Positions 9,545 to 16,441 of a stretch of 64,000 bases of DNA are shown here, piece by piece; the first letter of the stretch is position 1; every line of letters begins with the position of its first letter. This DNA is from Nitrospinales bacterium (GTDB lineage: Bacteria > Nitrospinota_A > UBA7883 > JACRGQ01): NCBI GenBank assembly GCA_023248495.1, contig JAHFEK010000004.1:1-64000 (forward strand), written 5' to 3'. The notes under the pieces were generated by a model, which was not told where the DNA came from, ran no database searches, and saw only the letters and a program-made list of their open reading frames with translations. A program made the position numbers and the translations under genes.

Positions 9545-10057
9545 CTAGGAGTGCGCCTGGAATTCCGAGCCGTTGAAATCAATCACCACCTGTTTGCCGG
9601 ACTCGAAGTGGATATCTCCGCTATAGGCATAGGGGGGCGAGTCCGGGCCGCCGTCGCGCATGGTTAACTCAATCCGGTGGGTGGAGGGAGTCAGATAAAA
9701 CCTTTGGAAGACAAAGGCCGCGCTATCCCCTTGCCATCCTGAGGGGGCGATCTTTCTTGCGAGCACCGCGTTTCCGTCAATCGCGACCGTCACATCCACC
9801 GAGTGGCGCCGCCTGCTTCCGCACTGGATGCCGGCGTTTGTGGAATGCTTCAGGTTTTTTATTTTTCCGACATAGAGGGCTTTCTCCTCCTGGGTGCATT
9901 CGTGCAGCCTTTTGCCGGTTTGTTTGAAGGAGACCACGAGGGCGGCTTCGTCCCGGTGGCGGAAAGCGTAGCGCGGCTCCGTCGCAAAATAGGGGATGGG
10001 CGCGGCGGCCAAACACAATATGACGATCGCCGGAATGGAAAGCCCCAGAATCTTCAT
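9545..10057 (-). CDS. Exported protein of unknown function
   Basis: 170 aa with a clear N-terminal signal sequence (MKILGLSIPAIVILCLAAAPIPYFA). The rest looks mostly beta and contains two cysteines (HECTQ, IQCGS). The C-terminal part (FYLTPSTHRIELTMRDGG...) resembles ligand- or redox-partner-type periplasmic domains only loosely. Its start overlaps the stop of the upstream cytochrome b fusion by 4 bp, which indicates translational coupling. I do not recognise the family. Confidence 0.7.
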   Translation of the reverse strand: MKILGLSIPAIVILCLAAAPIPYFATEPRYAFRHRDEAALVVSFKQTGKRLHECTQEEKALYVGKIKNLKHSTNAGIQCGSRRRHSVDVTVAIDGNAVLARKIAPSGWQGDSAAFVFQRFYLTPSTHRIELTMRDGGPDSPPYAYSGDIHFESGKQVVIDFNGSEFQAHS

Positions 10058-11562
10058 TTTTTCAACTCCACAAATTCGGCTTGAGCGCGCTGAATCTCGT
10101 CAAGGATCGACCGGGGGCGGGACGCCAGCACCGTGACCATTTTAACTCCCTTCAAATGGGAGACCTCAAGACGCGTTAAATCCAGCTTCCTCTTGGCAAG
10201 GCGATAGTGTCCGTCTTCCGGAACGCATGATGCCACCACGATTCCGGACACCCCCAGCTTGAGGCATTCGTTTATGGTTTTCGTCCCGATAATCCCGGCG
10301 CAAGGAAGCGTTAAGACAACCACGTTATGGGCATTGCCATAAATACGGTCGTTCACGCCGGCCCTCCCGCACGAGAAAACCATCGTCTTGCCGGTCCCTC
10401 CGTTCGGGAGCAGCGCCTTGACGCGCTGTATTAAATACTCGTTGGTCCACGTGCCCATCGTCAACGCGGGAAACGGACAGGCGGGCAGGCACAACCCGCA
10501 CGAGGCACAACGCCCGGCGTATATCTCCACCTCGTCGTCGTACTTCCTGCCGTCCGTGCGGGGAACAATGTGTATCGCCTCGAAAGGGCAGGCCTTCACG
10601 CATTGGGCGCAACCGGTACATGCCGATAAATCCACTTTCACCACATCGGTAACCGCCCCCGCGGCATCCACCTTGCGGGCGGGTCCCGGTATGATCCAAG
10701 GGATCACGAGAAGCAGTAAAAAACCTCCGGCGCCCGTCATGAAAACGGTTGACACCGCGGCGGAATACGCATCCGCCAACGGGAAAGGCCAAAGATAAAA
10801 CCAATCGATTTCAGAGCTTCCGGTCAAGGCGGTCAGATCGGCTATCGGAGCGCTCACGGCAGGCTTCAGGATCGAGACCGCCACCAAGATGATGCCAAAC
10901 CAAACCGTAAGTTCCTTCGGGGGATCCACCAAAGGCCTGGATATTCTCATGTTGTGAAACCAAAGTATGCCGAATATCCCGACGACAAGCCCCACGTGCA
11001 CAAAGGTGGCTATAAAGAAAACGAGGGAGCTTAAGGGGCCGCCCTGGATGAAGTTGCGCGAGAACGGCTCCACCGCCAGCGGAAAGGTATCGAGCCATCC
11101 GGCAAGCTGCACCCCAACCATCTTCGCCTTCTCATCGGCAACCAACAGGTATCCGGATGCGCCTTCCAGCCACAGCACCGGAAGCGCGATGCACCCGGTA
11201 ACCCACATAAACCACCTGTATTTCCGGAACCTGTCCGAGAAGAACGCTTGCAGAGCATGGAGCACCACCACAACCACCAGCCCGTCGGAGGCGTAGCGGT
11301 GAATCGAGCGCATTATTCCACCAAGGTATTTTTGTCCTTCCGTGAGGCTCTGGATGGAATTGTAGGCGCTTGGCAGGCTCATCCGGTAAAAAAGAAAAAT
11401 ATAAATACCGCTGATGACAATAGCATAAAGGAGGTAGAGCGCCAATGCTCCCAAGTTGTACATGGGATTAAGCCGTGGCGAAAAAATCGCGCTTAGGCGT
11501 TCCTGCAAATACACCAGCACGGCGTTTCCCGGCCTTAACAAAGGGGAGATTTGAGGATTCAT
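10054..11562 (-). CDS. Cytochrome b - ferredoxin - MvhD-like fusion protein (copy A)
   Basis: 502 aa. Heme b ligand candidates are His88/His102 and His189/His203, each H-x13-H. IDWFYLWPFPLADA near 252-265 sits where cytochrome b carries PEWY. Ferredoxin cysteines are 315/318/321/325 and 352/355/358/362. The C-terminal MvhD-like domain has FSCGRAG (Cys398), LPCAGIIG (Cys421) and SCVPEDGHYR (Cys446). The last motif has Gly where copy B at 7727-9232 keeps Cys, so one likely [2Fe-2S] ligand is missing here. It overlaps the SCO gene upstream and the 170-aa gene downstream by 4 bp each. It is probably the quinone- or Fe-S-linked electron input of the heme-copper cluster. Confidence 0.78.
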   Translation of the reverse strand: MNPQISPLLRPGNAVLVYLQERLSAIFSPRLNPMYNLGALALYLLYAIVISGIYIFLFYRMSLPSAYNSIQSLTEGQKYLGGIMRSIHRYASDGLVVVVVLHALQAFFSDRFRKYRWFMWVTGCIALPVLWLEGASGYLLVADEKAKMVGVQLAGWLDTFPLAVEPFSRNFIQGGPLSSLVFFIATFVHVGLVVGIFGILWFHNMRISRPLVDPPKELTVWFGIILVAVSILKPAVSAPIADLTALTGSSEIDWFYLWPFPLADAYSAAVSTVFMTGAGGFLLLLVIPWIIPGPARKVDAAGAVTDVVKVDLSACTGCAQCVKACPFEAIHIVPRTDGRKYDDEVEIYAGRCASCGLCLPACPFPALTMGTWTNEYLIQRVKALLPNGGTGKTMVFSCGRAGVNDRIYGNAHNVVVLTLPCAGIIGTKTINECLKLGVSGIVVASCVPEDGHYRLAKRKLDLTRLEVSHLKGVKMVTVLASRPRSILDEIQRAQAEFVELKK

Positions 11563-12389
11563 TCAGACGCGCTCTTTTCCGCCCGTCGTTTGGATAAATT
11601 AAAGGTGTCCCAGTACATCGGCGACATAAGGAATGCCACCACCGCCAAGGCAAAAAGCACTTGCATAACAACCTCCGCGAGGTATCCGGTATCCGTTACA
11701 TATCTTTTTGTCGCCGGATCGTATTTGGAACAGAAGATCAGCGCCTTGTCGATAATGGAGGCAAGCCCGCTCTTTAGCGTCTTTCCCCCGGCTATATCCT
11801 GGAGCGTTCCCGCGAACTCTTCACTCTTTATATTTGCGCCGTAAAAATGTTTTAAAACCATGCCGGAAGAATTAATCAACGTAAACCGGTTCAAATGATC
11901 GATGCTCCCATCCTTCCTCTTCTCGTAGACGAACCCCAAGTCGGAAGTCAGCATCTTGATCGTGTCCTCCGTAGCCGTGGCGAACCGCCAATTTTTAAAT
12001 TCATTGACGAATGGCTTTGAATAACTCGCCATTACCGCCGGCGTGTCGTTCACCGGGTCTATCGAAATGGAAACGACCGCGACGCCGTCACGAAGGTCTT
12101 TTGGCAATTTTCTAAGCACTTCGGCGATGTTATCTAAAACGAGCGGACACCCCTCGGCGCAATTGGCGTAAAAAAAACTTACGAGGGTGGGTTTTCGGTC
12201 AAGCCCAAAAAACCTCTCCGTGCCCCCATTGAGGTCGGTCAGGCGGTAATTACCCACGGTTCGACCGACCACCGCCTCGGATTTTTCCAAATTGGACGGC
12301 TGGGAATGGGCTGCTTCGGCCGTTGAAAACAGGGACAAAACAGCCGCAATGACCAAAAGATTCCCCATGCGGAATAAATTATGTTTCAT
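11559..12389 (-). CDS. SCO1/SenC-type copper chaperone, C-terminally membrane-anchored
   Basis: 276 aa. Signal peptide, thioredoxin fold with copper motif NCAEGCPL (C-x3-C), and a downstream His in DHLNRFTLI. SCO proteins deliver copper to or reduce the CuA site of heme-copper oxidases, which fits the CuA subunit gene at 14134-14661. An unusual addition is a C-terminal hydrophobic helix (VVMQVLFALAVVAFLM) followed by a short cytoplasmic tail. It overlaps the next gene by 4 bp. Confidence 0.88.
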   Translation of the reverse strand: MKHNLFRMGNLLVIAAVLSLFSTAEAAHSQPSNLEKSEAVVGRTVGNYRLTDLNGGTERFFGLDRKPTLVSFFYANCAEGCPLVLDNIAEVLRKLPKDLRDGVAVVSISIDPVNDTPAVMASYSKPFVNEFKNWRFATATEDTIKMLTSDLGFVYEKRKDGSIDHLNRFTLINSSGMVLKHFYGANIKSEEFAGTLQDIAGGKTLKSGLASIIDKALIFCSKYDPATKRYVTDTGYLAEVVMQVLFALAVVAFLMSPMYWDTFNLSKRRAEKSASE

Positions 12390-12422
12390 AAAGTTAAAGC
12401 GCGAAGTTCGCTGGTTTGCCGG

Positions 12423-12453
12423 CCCCGCTTTATCCCAAACGGATAAAGCGGGG
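12423..12453 (-). promoter_or_regulatory. Strong intercistronic hairpin inside the oxidase operon
   Basis: A perfect 13-bp inverted repeat (CCCCGCTTTATCC / GGATAAAGCGGGG) with a 5-base loop lies between the microprotein gene at 12468 and the SCO gene ending its 5' side at 12389. No T-run follows on the minus strand, so it is not a classic terminator. It probably attenuates read-through or stabilises the 3' end of the upstream mRNA, giving less SCO/cytochrome b than oxidase. Confidence 0.7.
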
Positions 12454-12467
12454 AGTTGGCAACAGTA

Positions 12468-12596
12468 TCAGCCAAACAGCCAAAGTTCAGACAGCCATTT
12501 CCAGCTAAGCCAGTAATAAACCACCATGACGGCTAAAAAGAAATAAACGAGCACAACGGTGCCTTTCGGCCTTAGTTCTTCCTTCAATTCACTCAT
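12468..12596 (-). CDS. Oxidase-associated single-helix microprotein (subunit IIa-like)
   Basis: 42 aa starting MSELKEELRPKG, then one helix (TVVLVYFFLAVMVVYYWLSW). AAAGGTGG lies just upstream of the ATG at 12596. It sits 12 bp after the catalytic subunit gene on the same strand. The size, topology and position match the subunit IIa/CcoQ-like small subunits of ba3- and cbb3-type oxidases. Assignment rests on position and shape, not on a strong motif. Confidence 0.7.
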   Translation of the reverse strand: MSELKEELRPKGTVVLVYFFLAVMVVYYWLSWKWLSELWLFG

Positions 12597-12608
12597 GTTC
12601 CACCTTTC

Positions 12609-14120
12609 CTATTGGTTGACCTTTTTGCCCGCCAAAACCGTGGCGACGGCTATGACGCAGAACATCGCGCCCCCTATTACGGCAAGAATCCCGCCGATGG
12701 CGGTTATGGCCATACCGAGATCCACGGTCGGGCCGAAACTATACTTAAACGGCGCGTCCGCCAGAGTGATGTCCCAATGCCTGCGCGGAACGCCAAAGCT
12801 TCCCACAAACATCATGGCGATAGAGAGTATCCACATGCCGACGCCGTAGAAGTACGGTTGCAGTTTTGCCACCGTGGGGAACATAACCTGCCGTTGGAAA
12901 ATGAGCGGCAGAACGTAGTAGGTGATCCCCATAAAGGCCATGGACGTGCCCACCACGACCGTGGCATGGAAATGCCCCGGCACCCTGAGGGAGTTGTGAC
13001 CCAGGATGTTGAGCTGCTCGGTTCCGTACATGATGCCGGTTATGCCACCGAGGAAGCCGAAACCCGCGACGGAAAATACGAGGCTGGCGAAGGCGGGGTC
13101 GCCCCACGGGCCTTTCTTAAGCCATTCAAAAAGTCCCTTGGTGTACCCTTTTTTCCGAAGCGCGACCTCGATGCATCCCGGCACCGAGAACGCATGCATC
13201 ATGCTGGCAAGAACGGCAAGGTGGATGACGTATCCGGTGTTCCACATTTTGTGGGCGCTGCTGATGCCCGGATCCCAAAGCAGATGGTGCTCCGACGCCA
13301 CGGCTATGAAAAGCGCATACAGAACGAACGCCGAGCGGGAGAACTTTTCACTAAGCGGCACGGCGCCAACGGTAAGAGCGGCCAGCGCGTACCAGCAGGC
13401 TATCATCGCGGCGACGTTTATCTGTTGCGAAGTGTGACCGAATCCCCAGAACAGCAACCGGTAAGCTTCCGGATCCATCATCGGAATGACGCCCGCCGCC
13501 CACAGCCCCGTGGGGATGTAGAAAATCGCCCCATGCGCCAGCGTGCCAATGGCCAGAATGGCCGCGACAGCCGCGCCGTAGGTAACAAGCGGAACGGAAC
13601 CTTCATAGGTCTTTTCATATTTCGCAAGTGAAAGCGTCGCGAAGAACAATATACAGGCGATTATCGTACCCACGGCGAAAAGGACTATGCCCAGATAGTA
13701 GAAAGGGCTGGCCTTTAATGGAACGTAGGAAGTGAACATAACATCGGAACCGCCGGCAAGCACCGCCACGGTGGTTATCGAAGCTCCAACCGTCATAAGT
13801 ATATATGCCAACCAGCCAATCCGGGGCGTGGCCAGCCGGGCGTTCAGCAAAACCGCGGATGTGAAATACAAAAGCGCGACCTCAAAATAAACAATCCAGG
13901 CAACGAGCATCGCGATCCCGTGCAGCGTCAGAAAACGGTAAAAGAAATCCGGCGGCAAAAGATGCACCGCCTGCCACCGTGTAAGCAGCAGCAGCAGCGC
14001 CAAAATTCCGCCTACCAGAAGAAATACTATCGCGGTTACCGCGTTAACCTTTATTAACGTTTGGGCGGGCAGATGCACCTTGAGGCCCGTCGTGGGACAT
14101 GTCCTAAAATCTCCAGCCAT
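12609..14120 (-). CDS. Heme-copper oxidase superfamily catalytic subunit I, atypical active site
   Basis: 503 aa from the ATG at 14120, which has AAGGAGGGGG 6 bp upstream. About 12-13 membrane helices. Low-spin heme ligands are His67 (LTLHGIAM) and His385, and the high-spin heme ligand is His383 (GHFHATVVVG). CuB/FeB ligands are His229 (FWGFGHTSQQ), His278 and His279 (SEHHLLWDPG). Position 233, where A- and B-type oxidases have the Tyr cross-linked to His, is Gln, and helix VII has no Tyr at the cbb3 position. WDPGISSAHKMW resembles B-type (ba3) enzymes. Loss of the Tyr is typical of NO reductases, so this may be a CuA-linked NO reductase of the eNOR/gNOR/sNOR kind rather than an O2 reductase. 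Family membership is certain; substrate is inferred. Confidence 0.88.
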   Translation of the reverse strand: MAGDFRTCPTTGLKVHLPAQTLIKVNAVTAIVFLLVGGILALLLLLTRWQAVHLLPPDFFYRFLTLHGIAMLVAWIVYFEVALLYFTSAVLLNARLATPRIGWLAYILMTVGASITTVAVLAGGSDVMFTSYVPLKASPFYYLGIVLFAVGTIIACILFFATLSLAKYEKTYEGSVPLVTYGAAVAAILAIGTLAHGAIFYIPTGLWAAGVIPMMDPEAYRLLFWGFGHTSQQINVAAMIACWYALAALTVGAVPLSEKFSRSAFVLYALFIAVASEHHLLWDPGISSAHKMWNTGYVIHLAVLASMMHAFSVPGCIEVALRKKGYTKGLFEWLKKGPWGDPAFASLVFSVAGFGFLGGITGIMYGTEQLNILGHNSLRVPGHFHATVVVGTSMAFMGITYYVLPLIFQRQVMFPTVAKLQPYFYGVGMWILSIAMMFVGSFGVPRRHWDITLADAPFKYSFGPTVDLGMAITAIGGILAVIGGAMFCVIAVATVLAGKKVNQ

Positions 14121-14133
14121 TTTTACCCCCTCC

Positions 14134-14661
14134 TTAGTCAACGTACATCCGGCCAACCATCGTGTGATGGCCAAGGCCGCAATATTCGTTGCAGATTATC
14201 GTAAACACGCCGGTTGTGGTCGGCGTTATATTCAGTATATTGTCCCAACCTGGCACAACCTGAATAGTGAAGTTTACCGGCTGTACCGATAAGCCGTGGT
14301 TCATGTCAAGCGAAGAGAGGTGAAGCTTATACTGAACCCCCTTCTTGAGTTTCAATATCGGATCCCACGTGAACTGCTTCCCCCTGATGAAAATGTCGGA
14401 ATTGGGCGGCGGCGCCACGACCGCGAAGCCAGCCTCCTCGCCGACCTTGTATTGGGCGATAAACTTGTCCACCGCGGCGTCAAATTTGTCCCCCGAGATC
14501 TTGGCGTATTCCTGCGAAGGGTTCTGTTTCCCCGTGTAGTGCATATAGGGCATAAAGAGAGTAAGGAAGAGAGCCCATATAATGGCAACCGTAAGCCACA
14601 TTTTCTCGTCCTTATCCAGTGGTTCGTCCCACCAGTATTTCTGCGGAGATTGTAAACTCAT
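14134..14661 (-). CDS. Heme-copper oxidase subunit II with CuA site
   Basis: 175 aa. One N-terminal helix (21-40) and a periplasmic cupredoxin domain. CuA ligands are all present: His122 (MNHG), Cys157, Cys161, His165 and Met168 in CNEYCGLGHHTM. The short length and single helix are like ba3-type subunit II. A CuA site means electrons come from a soluble donor such as cytochrome c or a cupredoxin, although no c-type cytochrome (CxxCH) gene is in this cluster. It precedes the catalytic subunit by 13 bp. Confidence 0.93.
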   Translation of the reverse strand: MSLQSPQKYWWDEPLDKDEKMWLTVAIIWALFLTLFMPYMHYTGKQNPSQEYAKISGDKFDAAVDKFIAQYKVGEEAGFAVVAPPPNSDIFIRGKQFTWDPILKLKKGVQYKLHLSSLDMNHGLSVQPVNFTIQVVPGWDNILNITPTTTGVFTIICNEYCGLGHHTMVGRMYVD

Positions 14662-14692
14662 TATCCCTCCTTAAAATTTCTAATCAAATGGA

Positions 14693-14947
14693 TTACTTTT
14701 TAGCCGGGGCTTGTTCCGCGATAGCGGGCGCGGGTTGCGCCTCTGCCGCTGGCGTAGCCACTGATGCGGCTGCGGGCTGGGCAACCTCACCGATTGCGGA
14801 TTGACCCACCGTGCCGATTTCCACGAGTCCCCAAACCGTGTAACTGATAAAGAATACCGCGACACCCAAAAAGAATATCAAATGGATGTCATCCAGAAAC
14901 ACCTGCCAGTACGAAACTTTTCTTTCACCCTTGACAGCTTCAGCCAT
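14693..14947 (-). CDS. Small membrane protein with Ala/Pro-rich tail, first gene of the oxidase operon
   Basis: 84 aa. One central hydrophobic helix (IHLIFFLGVAVFFISYTVW) and a long low-complexity tail of Ala, Pro, Glu and Gln. GGGAGGTGACTG precedes the start. It is the promoter-proximal gene of the minus-strand cluster and is probably an accessory subunit of the heme-copper enzyme. Family not recognised. Confidence 0.65.
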   Translation of the reverse strand: MAEAVKGERKVSYWQVFLDDIHLIFFLGVAVFFISYTVWGLVEIGTVGQSAIGEVAQPAAASVATPAAEAQPAPAIAEQAPAKK

Positions 14948-15037
14948 AGACAGTCACCTCCCAAGAAAGAATTACCAACCCCTAGTTTGGGCATTAAGAA
15001 CCTTCCGGCTTACCCCCCTTGGCATAAGCCCCTTAGT

Positions 15038-15057
15038 CTTATCCTGACGATGATAAG
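15038..15057. promoter_or_regulatory. Inverted repeat CTTATC-N8-GATAAG
   Basis: Perfect 6-bp arms with an 8-bp spacer, 91 bp upstream of the first gene of the oxidase operon. Possible operator or short hairpin. No family consensus matched. Confidence 0.35.
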
Positions 15058-15095
15058 TTGGAAAATGAAATGGGACTATGACTTTTATCCATGAC

Positions 15096-15108
15096 CATTT
15101 TTAAAATG
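15096..15108. promoter_or_regulatory. Perfect palindrome CATTTT-T-AAAATG, candidate operator
   Basis: A 13-bp perfect palindrome about 150 bp upstream of the oxidase operon start. Its AT-rich core with CAT/ATG ends recalls NsrR-type sites, in which two ATGCATTT-like half-sites face each other, but the match is partial. It is a candidate binding site for the Rrf2 protein encoded at 15356-15838. Confidence 0.4.
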
Positions 15109-15355
15109 TTGGTATATAATCAAGTTTTATAAAATCTGAAAAACTCTGATATTGCAGACAATTATTAACAATCCCCAGCCCGCATCGTCTGTTTCGTTCA
15201 ACTTAAATGTTAAACAATTGCCTATTATGGACAAAACCGTCCTGTCGGGCATTACGAAAAATCTAGCTTGAAATGGGCGGCATTCCAATACTTCTTTAGT
15301 GTTATGGCGGAGCTTCCTTCCCGTATCAGCACTCAAAATCGAAGCATACTCGATT

Positions 15356-15838
15356 TCACCGGCGTTGCTCTTCTTGATGTAAACCGCAGTCACCCGTTTT
15401 TTTCGGTCTTACCATCCGCACTACCGCCAGTTGTCTGCCCCGGTCAGCCATTCCCTTGAAATTGTGCGCTTTCCAGATGCCATCCACGGCTTCCTGACAC
15501 TGTCTCCACATTTCGTGCACCGGACAAACTTCGTCGCGGGAGCAGGCTCCCTTCTTTACGAGACAAACGTTCAGGAACAACGGACCTTCAACCGCGTGGA
15601 TGATATCGCTGACCGAAATGTCTTCAGGTGGAATATTCAGCAGAATTCCCCCTTTTTGCCCCTTGGAAGAAACAATAAAGCCGGATGGCCGTAAATCCTG
15701 AATTATCTTTTTTAGGAAAGCGGATGGTATGTCCTGGACCTTGGCAATTTCGGCGGTGGCGCAAACCTTGTTGGGATTCGCGGCAAGGTGGAGAATCAAC
15801 CGCATCGCATACTCCCCTTTTCTTGACAACTTAAACAC
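15356..15838 (-). CDS. Rrf2-family (NsrR/IscR-like) Fe-S regulator
   Basis: 160 aa from the GTG at 15838, which gives the canonical start V-F-K-L-S-R-K-G-E-Y-A and has AGGAGG about 12 bp upstream. Winged-helix DNA-binding domain, then a dimer helix. Cys92, Cys99 and Cys105 form the three-cysteine cluster loop typical of IscR and NsrR. NsrR-type proteins lose DNA binding when NO attacks their cluster. The gene lies directly upstream of the heme-copper operon on the same strand, so it probably controls it. NO as the signal is inferred; iron-sulfur status or redox are alternatives. Confidence 0.85.
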   Translation of the reverse strand: MFKLSRKGEYAMRLILHLAANPNKVCATAEIAKVQDIPSAFLKKIIQDLRPSGFIVSSKGQKGGILLNIPPEDISVSDIIHAVEGPLFLNVCLVKKGACSRDEVCPVHEMWRQCQEAVDGIWKAHNFKGMADRGRQLAVVRMVRPKKTGDCGLHQEEQRR

Positions 15839-15971
15839 GACTGATCGTACCCTCCTGGTTCCTGTTATTTTCAATACGCGGCCTAACACCGTGTAAACCG
15901 TTTTTCCCGTAACTGCGGAGATCCCGCCTTCCTCCCCTCATTTGAGTGGAGGAAAATGCGTTGCCATGAAT

Positions 15972-16397
15972 TCACTCAACATAATACTTGACGTATTTGT
16001 CGTAGATGCCGCCGGTTTTTTCCTCTTCAGCTATGCGGGCGGCCAGCGACAGGGACAAGGCATTAAGCTGAAACTCCAGTTCCTTCCCCCGCAAAACGCC
16101 GCGTGCCACTTCTTTAAAAAACTTTATCGCCGTAACCAGAATCTTTTCCAAAGATTCTTGCGAAGCGGAATGGATTGGTCTAAATTCGGCGCTTTTGTGC
16201 GCAACTTCGTCCAAGGCCCTTTTTTCACGGCCCACATGCGCGATCAATGCATTCTGCACCTCGGCAAGCAATTTTACCGTCTCGGCTTCATCGTGGTTCC
16301 TCAGGTGGTTGAGCGCTTGCGTTAACCCCGTCCTTGTCCTTACATGCTCCTGCTTCATCGTTGCCACGTTGCGTTTGGCCCGTTCATTGTCGACCAT
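15972..16397 (-). CDS. Helical protein, possibly hemerythrin-like
   Basis: 141 aa, all-helical by composition. HVGREKRAL near residue 54 and a C-terminal RIAEEEKTGGIYDKY resemble the helix ends that carry iron ligands in hemerythrin-like domains. The full His set is not present (for example Glu stands where the HxxE/D pair is expected), so diiron binding is doubtful. It sits between the Rrf2 regulator and the PAS-SpoIIE gene on the same strand. If hemerythrin-like, a role in O2 or NO sensing or repair would fit the neighbourhood. Confidence 0.4.
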   Translation of the reverse strand: MVDNERAKRNVATMKQEHVRTRTGLTQALNHLRNHDEAETVKLLAEVQNALIAHVGREKRALDEVAHKSAEFRPIHSASQESLEKILVTAIKFFKEVARGVLRGKELEFQLNALSLSLAARIAEEEKTGGIYDKYVKYYVE

Positions 16398-16441
16398 ATA
16401 GGTACCCCCATGCCGCTAAAGTGTTTTTGAATTGGGTAACG

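Larger units (their letters stand above)
14948..15355. other. 408-bp intergenic region upstream of the oxidase operon
   Basis: No convincing gene. It must contain the promoter of the minus-strand operon starting at 14947 and is the likely target of the Rrf2 regulator encoded just upstream. It is AT-rich between about 15055 and 15240. The two palindromes listed separately are the only clear structure. Confidence 0.6.

Noticed and set aside
14948..15355. FNR/CRP-type site for the oxidase operon
   Set aside because: No TTGAT-N4-ATCAA or TGTGA-N6-TCACA match was found in the region.
15127..15393. 88-codon minus-strand frame between the Rrf2 gene and the oxidase operon
   Set aside because: It overlaps the Rrf2 3' end out of frame, has a poor start region and atypical composition. 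The region is better read as a promoter.
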